Source: SIG565 sp045601525 (lineage in GTDB: Bacteria; Bacillota; Clostridia; Oscillospirales; Acutalibacteraceae). From it: DNA of 6,431 nt. Below the pieces are notes generated by a model, which was not told where the DNA came from, did not search any database, and saw only the letters and a program-made list of their open reading frames with translations. How positions within the stretch are numbered: position 1 is the stretch's first letter; each line of letters starts with the position of its first letter. The stretch covers positions 1 to 6,431 of the forward strand of contig JAZRZR010000038.1 of NCBI GenBank assembly GCA_045601525.1. The letters are read 5' to 3'. The position numbers were made by a program, and so were the translations under genes. Below are positions 1 to 6,172 of this stretch, in pieces.

Positions 1-240
1 AGCATAAATAAATTTAGATGTAAATTATGTAATAATGAATTTCTCGATGACGAGATGAGTGAAGAACATTATCCTGCTCGCAGTACAGGAAACGAAGATG
101 TTGTTCTGTGCGGGGTGTTGTTAAAATTTAACGATTATAAAGCTTTGTTAAATATGCTATTTTATCGCTTAAACCGTATGGAATTTGGTCGGGTAGCATT
201 CTCCAACGCCAATTACCCTCTTGTGTGCCTGGAATATTGA
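1..240 (+). CDS. Partial HNH/zinc-ribbon-like protein fragment, 5' end outside window, probably a remnant
   Basis: The first plus-strand frame is open from base 1 to a stop at 238-240. Its first 35 or so codons read like the zinc-binding start of an HNH-type nuclease: FRCKLC (a CxxC knuckle), an acidic stretch, then EEHYPARSTGNEDVV, where EH followed by P-A and G-N resembles the EHxxPxxxGG segment of HNH_5-like domains. The family assignment is from memory of the motif. The only internal ATG (55) lies after the CxxC and has no ribosome site, so the start is probably left of the window. From base 128 on, the frame is simply antisense to the conserved end of malQ, so only about 1-127 is likely to be real coding sequence. 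I infer a gene cut short at the junction with the maltodextrin operon, or a frameshifted copy. A chance open frame is less likely given the motif but not excluded. Confidence 0.4.
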   Translation, partial: SINKFRCKLCNNEFLDDEMSEEHYPARSTGNEDVVLCGVLLKFNDYKALLNMLFYRLNRMEFGRVAFSNANYPLVCLEY

Positions 241-1627
241 TTCTTGCCTCGTTAGAAAGCTCGAGATAATCCTGCATTTGCGCCACAAAAAGTCGAGCAA
301 CGCTGCTCATACCGCCACGGATAGTTCCCCAAACATACCCTTCGTGTTCATTAAGACCAAGATAATCCTCGGCCTTTTTTAAATCACTGGGGGTTAATTG
401 TGAAAGCCAACCCTTTATGGTGTCATTATCGTGAGTGCCTGTATAACAAACACAGTTTTTATTATAAGCGTGTGGAAGGTAAACGCTGTCTTCATTAGCG
501 TCAAATGCAAATTCCAACACCTTCATACCGGGAAACTCAGAATCCTTTAAAAGCTGTACTACCTCTTGTGATGGATACCCCAAATCCTCAGCAATAAAGC
601 TTATGCTTGGGAAGCGGTTTTTAAGAGTGGATATAAGTGACATACCCGGACCCTTTACCCAACGGCCGTTTATTGCGGTTTTTTCGCCGTAAGGCACTGC
701 CCAAAAGCTTTCGAAACCACGGAAATGGTCAATGCGAACAACATCATAAAGCTTTGCCGCACCTTCGATACGCTTTATCCACCATTCATAGCCGTTTTGC
801 TGCATAACATCATAAGCATAAAGCGGATTCCCCCACAGCTGACCATCGGCTGTGAATTGGTCGGGCGGTACACCCGCAACCTCGGTAGGAAAGCCCTTTT
901 CATCCAACTGAAAGCATTCGGGTGAAGCCCAAACATCAACCGAATCAAGTGCAACATAAATAGGTAAATCACCTATAATTCTAACCGAATGCTCGTGCGC
1001 GTATTCGCGCAGCGCATTCCACTGATTAAAGAAAAGAAACTGTATATAGGTAAAAAGGCGGATATCGTCTGCCAATTTCTCAGTGTAAAATTTTATTGCT
1101 TCCGGCTTTCTGAGGCGGATGTCCTCATCAGGCCATTCAAGCCACGAAAGCATATTAAAATGCCTTTTAAGCGCCATAAAAAGTGCATAATCTAAAAGCC
1201 AATACGAATTCGCACTTTTAAATGCTTCAATGCGGTCAAAATCCCTGTCCCAGCCGCGCTCACACACTTTTTGCAAAAGGGTGTAGCGGTTTTCATACAG
1301 CGCACCATAATCAACAAGGCAAGGGCTATCGCCCCAAAACAGCGCATCAATTTCCGACTGTTCTAAAAGACCATCCTCTACCAAAATATCAAGGTCGATA
1401 AAATAAGGGTTACCCGCATGGGTGGAGGGACTTTGATAGGGCGAATCGCCATAGCTTGTGGGACCCACAGGCAAAATTTGCCACCAAGACTGATTAGATG
1501 CCTGTAAAAAGTTTATAAAATCGCGCGATGCCTTACCCAATGTACCAATGCCATAAGGTGATGGTAGGGTGAAAATCGGCATTAAAATGCCACTGCTTCT
1601 TTTGATTTCGTTATCCTTTAACAGCAC
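128..1627 (-). CDS. malQ: 4-alpha-glucanotransferase (amylomaltase, GH77)
   Basis: Cytoplasmic GH77 disproportionating enzyme that transfers alpha-1,4-glucan chains between maltooligosaccharides and releases glucose. At about 500 residues it matches the short bacterial/plant D-enzyme type, not the ~700-residue E. coli MalQ. Counting from the TTG at 1636 (502 aa), visible landmarks are RSSGILMP (13-20), LPSPYGIGTLG (24-34), the QILPVGPT strand (53-60), the loop GVPPDQFTADGQLWGNPLY (255-273), the nucleophile Asp303 in RIDHFRG, the acid/base Glu350 in AEDLG, Asp403 in TGTHDNDT, and NIPGTQEGNWRWR (467-479). All catalytic residues are present. It is last in the operon and overlaps the end of the upstream permease gene. 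The start is uncertain: no ATG lies before residue 19, which would delete the conserved RSSG segment. TTG at 1636 has no properly spaced ribosome site. GTG at 1627 sits nine bases after AAAGGGGG and was chosen. No terminator is visible after the stop at 128-130. Confidence 0.95.
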   Translation of the reverse strand: MLLKDNEIKRSSGILMPIFTLPSPYGIGTLGKASRDFINFLQASNQSWWQILPVGPTSYGDSPYQSPSTHAGNPYFIDLDILVEDGLLEQSEIDALFWGDSPCLVDYGALYENRYTLLQKVCERGWDRDFDRIEAFKSANSYWLLDYALFMALKRHFNMLSWLEWPDEDIRLRKPEAIKFYTEKLADDIRLFTYIQFLFFNQWNALREYAHEHSVRIIGDLPIYVALDSVDVWASPECFQLDEKGFPTEVAGVPPDQFTADGQLWGNPLYAYDVMQQNGYEWWIKRIEGAAKLYDVVRIDHFRGFESFWAVPYGEKTAINGRWVKGPGMSLISTLKNRFPSISFIAEDLGYPSQEVVQLLKDSEFPGMKVLEFAFDANEDSVYLPHAYNKNCVCYTGTHDNDTIKGWLSQLTPSDLKKAEDYLGLNEHEGYVWGTIRGGMSSVARLFVAQMQDYLELSNEARINIPGTQEGNWRWRMLPDQIPYGLSDKIAYLTKLYNR

Positions 1628-2471
1628 CTGCGGCAACCCCCTTTATGATGTGCTTTTGACAAAGCAGATAGAATATAACAACGGGGATAATGCTTAAAAG
1701 AATCAATGCCATTGTTGCACCCAAATCTACCGTGCCATAGCTGCCTTTTAGATATTGAATATGTATCGGAATAGTTTTATATTCATTGATATCAAGTGAT
1801 AAATAAGGCAAGAGGTAGTCGTTCCAAATCCACATTATTTCCAAAATACCTACCGATATTAAGGTGGGCCTCATCATAGGAAGCACAACTGCAAAAAAGG
1901 TATAAGGCGGGTTGCAGCCGTCTATCGCAGCGGCTTCTTCAATTTCCAAGGGAATAGACTTTACAAAGCCCGAGAACATAAACACTGCAAGACCTGCGCC
2001 GAAGCCGAGGTAAATAACAGGAATGGTCCAAGGTGTATTAAGGCCTAATCTGTCCGCGGTTTTAGAAAGAGGATACATTACCATTTGAAAAGGAACCACC
2101 ATTGAAAAAATGCAAAGGAAGTAAATAGTGCGACAAACTATGGTATTACGTCTTGTAATATACCAAGCCGCCATTGATGTAAATAAAAGAATCAAGAAGG
2201 TGGAAAGCACAGTTATAACCACACTGTATAAAACGCTTTTTGCAAATGGATAGTTACCAAAGGTCATACCCTTAATAAAATTTGCAAAACCAACAAAGGA
2301 TTCAGCATTAGGCAAAGCAAAGGTATCGGTTTTAACAAATGTGTTAGCTTTAAATGAGTTAATTACAACTGCAACAACGGGCAAAATATAAATAATACTG
2401 ATAACAGACATTATCGCCGTTAAAATATTTTTGCCAAGTGAATTATTAACGCCCAATTTCTTATTAGCCAT
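1611..2471 (-). CDS. CUT1 sugar ABC transporter permease, MalG type
   Basis: Inner-membrane permease (286 aa) of a carbohydrate-uptake ABC importer, pairing with the MalF-type subunit encoded just upstream. Six hydrophobic segments can be read at roughly 14-40, 77-105, 115-135, 150-170, 202-224 and 250-271. The cytoplasmic EAA coupling loop that docks the ATPase is clear: EEAAAIDG at 178-185, ending in VLP (196-198). The C-terminal tail QKHIIKGVAAGAVKG is the usual ending of MalG/MsmG-like proteins (family ending ...GLTAGAVKG). The ATG at 2469-2471 shares one base with the permease stop before it (TAATG), and a GGGAGG ribosome site lies about ten bases upstream inside that gene, so translation is probably coupled. 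Its stop overlaps the possible malQ starts. Maltodextrin as substrate is inferred from the malQ neighbour; sequence alone shows only a CUT1 permease. Confidence 0.93.
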   Translation of the reverse strand: MANKKLGVNNSLGKNILTAIMSVISIIYILPVVAVVINSFKANTFVKTDTFALPNAESFVGFANFIKGMTFGNYPFAKSVLYSVVITVLSTFLILLFTSMAAWYITRRNTIVCRTIYFLCIFSMVVPFQMVMYPLSKTADRLGLNTPWTIPVIYLGFGAGLAVFMFSGFVKSIPLEIEEAAAIDGCNPPYTFFAVVLPMMRPTLISVGILEIMWIWNDYLLPYLSLDINEYKTIPIHIQYLKGSYGTVDLGATMALILLSIIPVVIFYLLCQKHIIKGVAAGAVKG

Positions 2472-3373
2472 TATTGCTGCACCTCCCTCTTTCTTGTGAA
2501 GGACATCTGCAATAAACCAAGAGCCGCAACAAGTATAAAGAATATAACAGCTTTAGCTTGTGCATAGCCGGGAGCCGAAGCACCTTGACCGTAGAAGGTA
2601 GAATAAATGTTAAGAGCCAGCATTTCAGTAGTTTTAATAGCAGAGCCATCGGGTTGAATAATGAACGGCTGACCGCCGGTTAAAGCGAGGTTTTGGTCGA
2701 ATAGCTTAAATCCGTTTGTCAACGACAGGAAGGTACAAATTGTAATGCTTGGCATAACATTGGGAATAATTACACGGAAAAGGGTTTGTGCACCGCTGGC
2801 ACCATCAATTTTTGCCGCTTCAAGCATATCACCCGGTACCGACTGCAAGCCCGCAATATAAATTATCATCATATAACCTATTTGCTGCCAGCAAAGCAAT
2901 ACTATCAGTCCCCAAAAGCCCCAAGTTGATTCTTGAAGGATAGATGTGTCAAATTGGGACAAAATACCGTCAAATATCATAGACCAAATATAGCCCAAAA
3001 CAATGCCGCCGATAAGGTTTGGCATAAAAAATACTGTTCTAAAAAGATTAGAACCTTTAATTTCAAGAGTAAGCACATAAGCCACCATAAAAGCAAGAAC
3101 ATTTATAATTGCTAAGCTAACAACAGCAAATACTGCGGTATAGCCAAACGAGCGCATAAAGTTTGTATCCTGAAATACGCTTATATAATTTTTGAGTCCT
3201 ACCCATTTCGCATCGGAAATAAGACGGAAATCACAAAATGAAAGATATATACCCTGTAAAAACGGCCACACAAAGCCAATAGCAAAAGCTGAAACCATTG
3301 GAAGCAGGAAAAACCAGCTCCAACGAACCATAGGCCTTTGAAGAGCGTTTTGGGGACGTCGCCTATTTTTCAT
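2471..3373 (-). CDS. CUT1 sugar ABC transporter permease, MalF type
   Basis: First membrane subunit (300 aa) of the oligosaccharide importer. It starts with a basic cytoplasmic tail (MKNRRRPQ) and then shows about six hydrophobic segments near 18-40, 73-102, 111-134, 152-176, 201-222 and 271-291. The EAA loop is EAAKIDGASGAQTLFRVIIP (185-204), matching EAA---G---------I-LP apart from isoleucine in place of leucine. The PNLIGGIVLGYIW stretch (118-130) is typical of MsmF/UgpA-like permeases. At 300 residues it is the short Gram-positive form without the large periplasmic insertion of E. coli MalF. ATG at 3371-3373 has an AAGGAG site eight bases upstream. It follows the binding-protein gene after a gap holding a strong hairpin, and overlaps the next permease gene by one base. 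No ATP-binding subunit gene is present in the window; in Firmicutes such importers commonly use a shared MsmX-type ATPase encoded elsewhere. Confidence 0.93.
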   Translation of the reverse strand: MKNRRRPQNALQRPMVRWSWFFLLPMVSAFAIGFVWPFLQGIYLSFCDFRLISDAKWVGLKNYISVFQDTNFMRSFGYTAVFAVVSLAIINVLAFMVAYVLTLEIKGSNLFRTVFFMPNLIGGIVLGYIWSMIFDGILSQFDTSILQESTWGFWGLIVLLCWQQIGYMMIIYIAGLQSVPGDMLEAAKIDGASGAQTLFRVIIPNVMPSITICTFLSLTNGFKLFDQNLALTGGQPFIIQPDGSAIKTTEMLALNIYSTFYGQGASAPGYAQAKAVIFFILVAALGLLQMSFTRKREVQQ

Positions 3374-3415
3374 TTTTAATTCTCCTTTTTGATTTTTTCG
3401 AAGGAAAGAAAGGAA

Positions 3416-3446
3416 GCGAGACAGGCGAAATCTTCGCCCGCCTCGC
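3416..3446 (-). other. Strong intercistronic hairpin between binding-protein and permease genes
   Basis: On the minus strand GCGAGGCGGGCGAA and TTCGCCTGTCTCGC form a 14-bp stem (two G-U pairs) around a three-base GAT loop, followed by a pyrimidine-rich tract (TTCCTTTCTTTCCTT) rather than a pure U-run. It sits about 33 bases after the binding-protein stop and about 40 before the permease start. By analogy with other sugar-transporter operons it probably protects the 3' end of the binding-protein mRNA or partly terminates transcription, giving more binding protein than permease. The stem is read directly; the role is inferred. Confidence 0.7.
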
Positions 3447-3479
3447 CTTGCGTGGTTTATAACAATTTAATTATCGTTA

Positions 3480-4748
3480 TTATTTGTTGATTTGCTTATA
3501 CTGGTAAGCCCAACCGTCTACGAAAGCGGTCTTAACCTTTTCCCAGTTAGCTTCGGTCTGATTAGCATTGTATGCATTAAGAGCAGATACTAAAGCTTTA
3601 CGATATTCATCAACATTGGGTTGATAGTTAGTAGCCCAATCCATTACATAGCAACCATCAGCTGAGTACTTGTTAGCAGCAGCAAGGAAGCCGTTGGTGG
3701 ATTCAGCAGCAGAATAAGGCATTACGCCGAAGGTATCAACCAATTTGCGAGAAGCTTCTTCGTTAGTTACGCACCATACCATAAAGTCCATAGTAGCTTT
3801 TTGGTCTGCCTTGCTAACCTTAGAGTTGATTGCCCAGTAGTGTTCAGTACCGCAGTTGAGACCGGCTTTTTCTTCGCCCTTAACACCTGCATAGTAAGGA
3901 ATCATAGTAGCGTTCGGAACTGCTTCAGCAACTGCTGAATATTCCCAAGAACCGTTTACATAGAAAGCGGCTTTGCCGGTTTTGAATTGGTTCTGAGCAT
4001 CGTGACCGCCGGTAGCTAATTCTTTAGCAGGGGTCATGCTGTTGTTGATGCAAAGGTCATAAAGGTTCTTGAAGTTTTCCATATATGTACCCTTGATTTC
4101 AGCGGGGCATTCCTTCCAACCGCCTGCATCGCGAGATTCATAATAGTATTCAAGGTTAGCCATGTGACCTGTGAAACGCCATGAAGATGAATCGTCCATA
4201 TCAGATGCGCTGAAAGCATCGAAGCCCAATTCATTAGCGCGCTTGTGGATATCTTCAGCAACCTTCTTTAAACCTTCAAAGTTTTTAAGGTCGTCCATCT
4301 TATATCCGGCTTTTTCAATAAGGGTGGGGTTAACAATGATGCCATAGCATTCATAGCAGTAACCGATAGAAACAAGGTTACCGTCTGCGTCATACATATT
4401 GTATGCATCTGTGTTAAGCTCTTTTGCAATTGCAGAATCTTTAAGATTTAAAGCATAATCTTTCCATTCTTTAACTGCATTCTGGTTACCGATAACAAAC
4501 AAAGTAGGAGCATCTTCTTTGTCCATTTCGGCAAGCAAGGTTTGGTTGTATGTACCTGAAGCAGCGGTGAGAACTTTAACCTCAACACCTGTTTCTTCTG
4601 TGTACATTTTTGCAACTTCTTGGAGAACCTCATCAGATTCAGGCTTGAAGTTTAGCCAGTAAACACGGCCTTTTTCGCCACCTGCGCAGCCTGCAAACAA
4701 GCCGACACAAAGGATGGCTATTAATAATAGGGATAGCGCTTTTTTCAT
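3480..4748 (-). CDS. Extracellular sugar-binding lipoprotein of CUT1 ABC importer (SBP family 1)
   Basis: Membrane-anchored solute receptor (422 aa) that captures oligosaccharide outside the cell and delivers it to the permease pair downstream. The N-terminus is a lipoprotein signal: MKK, a hydrophobic core (LSLLLIAILCVGL), and LFAGC with the lipidated cysteine at residue 21, followed by a short Gly-rich linker. The mature part opens with VYWLNFKPE and KMYTEETGVEVKV, the family-1 SBP pattern in which a strand is followed by an ETGVEVKV helix/strand. The FKTGKAAFYVNGSW segment (about 255-268) is the other hallmark, with an aromatic residue typical of sugar stacking. The start was set at ATG 4746-4748, because an AAGGAGGA site is positioned eight bases upstream and the signal peptide begins there. 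An upstream in-frame ATG at 4778 would add ten charged residues before the signal. Maltooligosaccharide specificity is inferred from malQ and the regulator context. Confidence 0.93.
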   Translation of the reverse strand: MKKALSLLLIAILCVGLFAGCAGGEKGRVYWLNFKPESDEVLQEVAKMYTEETGVEVKVLTAASGTYNQTLLAEMDKEDAPTLFVIGNQNAVKEWKDYALNLKDSAIAKELNTDAYNMYDADGNLVSIGYCYECYGIIVNPTLIEKAGYKMDDLKNFEGLKKVAEDIHKRANELGFDAFSASDMDDSSSWRFTGHMANLEYYYESRDAGGWKECPAEIKGTYMENFKNLYDLCINNSMTPAKELATGGHDAQNQFKTGKAAFYVNGSWEYSAVAEAVPNATMIPYYAGVKGEEKAGLNCGTEHYWAINSKVSKADQKATMDFMVWCVTNEEASRKLVDTFGVMPYSAAESTNGFLAAANKYSADGCYVMDWATNYQPNVDEYRKALVSALNAYNANQTEANWEKVKTAFVDGWAYQYKQINK

Positions 4749-4755
4749 TTGAATT

Positions 4756-4763
4756 TCCTCCTT
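4756..4763 (-). promoter_or_regulatory. Ribosome binding site fixing the binding-protein start
   Basis: Minus-strand AAGGAGGA lies eight bases before the ATG at 4748. It supports that start over the ATG at 4778, which would place this site inside the coding sequence and add a charged extension ahead of the lipoprotein signal. Confidence 0.85.
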
Positions 4764-4773
4764 CGAAAATTTC

Positions 4774-4822
4774 CGCACAAAGTGCGTTTTTTAAAATAAT
4801 TTATTTCCACACCAAGTGGTGT
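4774..4822 (-). other. Two short inverted repeats in the repressor/binding-protein gap
   Basis: The 79-base gap between the repressor stop (4828) and the binding-protein start (4748) holds two small inverted repeats. ACACCACTTGGTGT (4809-4822) lies just after the repressor stop. CGCACTTTGTGCG (4774-4786) lies about ten bases before the ribosome site. Neither is followed by a U-run on the minus strand, so they are not good terminators for the repressor gene. A weak promoter-like pair TTTACA (4824-4819), 18 bases, AATTAT (4800-4795) spans the first repeat. Possible roles are an internal promoter with operator, or mRNA processing/stability elements. I cannot decide between these. Confidence 0.4.
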
Positions 4823-4827
4823 AAAAA

Positions 4828-5844
4828 TCAAGCTTTAGGTTTTGCAAGGGTGCCACCCTCACGCAAAGTTGTTTCAAGCTTCAGCTGACAGCTGCCGCAC
4901 TCATCCTTAAGGACATTAAGCAAAACCTCTACCGCGCGTGTGCCCATCTGCTTACTGGGCTGCACAAGGGTTGTAAGTGTGGGGATAGTATATTTTGAAA
5001 CCTGAATACCGTCTATCGCAATTAAAGAACAGTCGTCAGGCACATTTAGTCCCACAGTATGAAGCGCCTTTATCGCCGCAATTCCCATAGCATCCGCAAT
5101 GGAAAAAATAGCAGTGAAATCCTTCCCCTTTTTTAGAAAGCTTTCGGTAGCTTTAAAGGCGTCGTCTATATTGAAGCTTTTGGCCTCAATAATAAGGTCT
5201 TTATCTAATACTATGCCGGCACTTTTAAGGGCATCACAATAACCCTTAAAACGAAGCTCACTTATCGAGTGGTCGTCGGTTGTACCAAGTAAAACAGCAA
5301 TTTTTTTATGACCTAAATCGGTCAGTGTTTTTACTGCACGAAAGGCCTCGGCATAGTCGTCAATATAAACCGAAGAATATGCCGTTTTTTTAAGACTGCC
5401 AAAGGTGTTTGTATATGTACAGCAGACAAACGGAACACCCAATGTGGCAATTTGCTCGGGTGTGTAATCAAACCGCCCGCCAAGAAAGATAAGTCCCTTC
5501 AATCTTTTAGACCTTACTAACGATGCGCCTTCGGCAAGCTCATCTTCGTTTGAACCGATTTGATGCATCACCATCGAATAATCTGCCCGGCTCACCTCTT
5601 TTTCAATCGCATGTAAAACCGAATTTAAAAAAGGGTTTCCAACACCGCGCACCACAACGCCGATAGTATCGGTTTGCATTTTGCCCAAGTCCCTTGCGCT
5701 GCTGTTTGGGACATAGTGCAGCTCTTCAATAGCTTTTAACACCTTGGCGCGCACCTCTTCACGTACGTCGGGGTGATTATTCAAAACACGGGAAATGGTG
5801 GTTATTGAAACACCACTGTATTTTGCAACGTCTTTAATGGTCAT
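4828..5844 (-). CDS. LacI-family transcriptional repressor of the maltodextrin operon
   Basis: Cytoplasmic DNA-binding regulator (338 aa, normal LacI/GalR/CcpA length). The N-terminal helix-turn-helix is textbook: TIKDVAKYSGVSITTISRVLNN (2-23), followed by the hinge-helix segment HYVPNSSARDLG (43-54). The sugar-binding periplasmic-protein-like core has TIGVVV (60-65), DDYAEAFRAVKTLTDLGHKKIA (162-183), RFKGYCDAL (198-206), TAIFSIADAMGIAAIKAL (244-261), the ID at 277-278, LTTLVQP (290-296) and the MGTRAVEVLL helix (300-309). ATG at 5842-5844 is preceded by AAGGAA. It is the first gene of the operon and lies immediately downstream of a promoter and a long palindrome, so it probably represses itself and the transporter/malQ genes, with a maltooligosaccharide or related sugar as inducer (inferred). 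CcpA is less likely because it is encoded next to a dedicated sugar operon and lies in that operon. Confidence 0.92.
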   Translation of the reverse strand: MTIKDVAKYSGVSITTISRVLNNHPDVREEVRAKVLKAIEELHYVPNSSARDLGKMQTDTIGVVVRGVGNPFLNSVLHAIEKEVSRADYSMVMHQIGSNEDELAEGASLVRSKRLKGLIFLGGRFDYTPEQIATLGVPFVCCTYTNTFGSLKKTAYSSVYIDDYAEAFRAVKTLTDLGHKKIAVLLGTTDDHSISELRFKGYCDALKSAGIVLDKDLIIEAKSFNIDDAFKATESFLKKGKDFTAIFSIADAMGIAAIKALHTVGLNVPDDCSLIAIDGIQVSKYTIPTLTTLVQPSKQMGTRAVEVLLNVLKDECGSCQLKLETTLREGGTLAKPKA

Positions 5845-5850
5845 TGTGTT

Positions 5851-5899
5851 GTTCCTTTTTGTTCAAAAAAACGGTGAAAAACGTGTAAAAAAGGAGAAC
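5851..5899 (-). promoter_or_regulatory. Leader inverted repeat able to cover the repressor ribosome site
   Basis: In the presumed leader RNA, GTTCTCCTTTTT (5899-5888) is complementary to AAAAAGGAAC (5860-5851), which contains the ribosome site of the repressor gene. The pairing gives 10 bp with a two-base bulge, or 8 uninterrupted pairs in an alternative register. The bases between are T-rich with repeated CACG/CACCG units. Much of the helix is A-T, so it may be weak or coincidental; translational damping of the repressor is only a possibility. Confidence 0.3.
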
Positions 5900-5920
5900 T
5901 GAAAACGTTTTCAGTTTTCC
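5893..5920. promoter_or_regulatory. Palindromic operator, probable LacI-family repressor site
   Basis: AACTGAAAACGTTTTCAGTT (5897-5916) is a perfect 20-bp palindrome. Allowing one mismatched pair it extends to 28 bp (GGA on the left, TCC on the right). The central AAACGTTT with a CG dyad is the hallmark of LacI/GalR-family operators, which kink at that CpG. It lies 52 bp upstream of the repressor start and begins just downstream of the predicted transcription start, a position that would block initiation or early elongation. The regulator encoded next to it is the obvious ligand. The palindrome is seen directly; the protein-site pairing is inferred. Confidence 0.78.
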
Positions 5921-5929
5921 GACAAGTAT

Positions 5930-5958
5930 ATTTAACCATATTTTTCATCAAATGTCAA
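5930..5958 (-). promoter_or_regulatory. Sigma70-type promoter of the repressor-transporter-malQ operon
   Basis: On the minus strand a consensus -35 TTGACA (5958-5953) is followed after 17 bases by TTAAAT (5935-5930), a 4-of-6 match to the -10 box. The predicted start is near 5923, so the palindrome at 5893-5920 lies in the first transcribed bases. The surrounding DNA is AT-rich. A closer -10 match, TATACT, lies nearby but 22 bases from the -35, too far for this pairing. Confidence 0.55.
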
Positions 5959-6131
5959 TAACTTTTATCGTTTTTGGCAGAAATAACACGAAATTGTGTA
6001 TTATTTTTGTGCAATACTTACAATTTAAAGGTATTCAAAATTTTTGCCAATATGGACACTTTTACAAATTATTGTATAGAATTTTTAAAAAACAAGATTA
6101 TAAAACGCTTTTGACCGGCAAAATGTAAAAT
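5959..6131. other. AT-rich non-coding spacer between operon promoter and upstream terminator
   Basis: No coding frame with a ribosome site is visible on either strand. The stretch is very AT-rich, with runs of T and A. It contains AAAACGCTTTT (6102-6112), an odd-length inverted repeat only loosely like the operator downstream. Several TATACA/TACAAT-like hexamers occur, as expected in such DNA, without a convincing partner -35. It separates the preceding terminator from the operon promoter and may serve as UP-element-like DNA, but nothing specific can be claimed. Confidence 0.4.
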
Positions 6132-6172
6132 AAAAAAATCCCCAACAAAGCAAATACCTTGTTGGGAATTTT
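6132..6172 (-). terminator. Intrinsic terminator of an upstream minus-strand transcript
   Basis: On the minus strand AAAATTCCCAACAA and TTGTTGGGGATTTT form a long stem, with eight uninterrupted CCCAACAA/TTGTTGGG pairs flanked by A-U and G-U pairs. The loop is about ten bases and a run of seven T follows (6138-6132). This ends transcription arriving from the right before it reaches the maltodextrin operon. There is no protein gene immediately before it in the window; the hairpin block at 6173-6320 is the best candidate for its transcript. Confidence 0.8.

Noticed and set aside
120..132. GTTAAAATTTAAC at the malQ stop as a terminator
   Set aside because: Six A/T-rich pairs around a single base cannot form an RNA hairpin, and no U-run follows; no terminator is visible after malQ within the window.
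725..1195. Short open frames on both strands inside malQ
   Set aside because: They are shadows of the malQ coding strand, without ribosome sites or recognisable domains.
2933..3115. Plus-strand 60-codon frame within the MalF-type permease gene
   Set aside because: Antisense shadow of a well-supported permease; lysine-rich composition reflects the antisense of hydrophobic codons.
4749..4778. Ten-residue N-terminal extension of the binding protein from the upstream ATG
   Set aside because: It would place the best ribosome site inside the gene and put charged residues in front of a typical lipoprotein signal.
6102..6112. AAAACGCTTTT as a second operator or catabolite-response element
   Set aside because: It is odd-length, lacks the flanking AACTG arms of the main palindrome, and only weakly fits the cre consensus. 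A similar string occurs inside the MalG-type gene near 2230 by chance.
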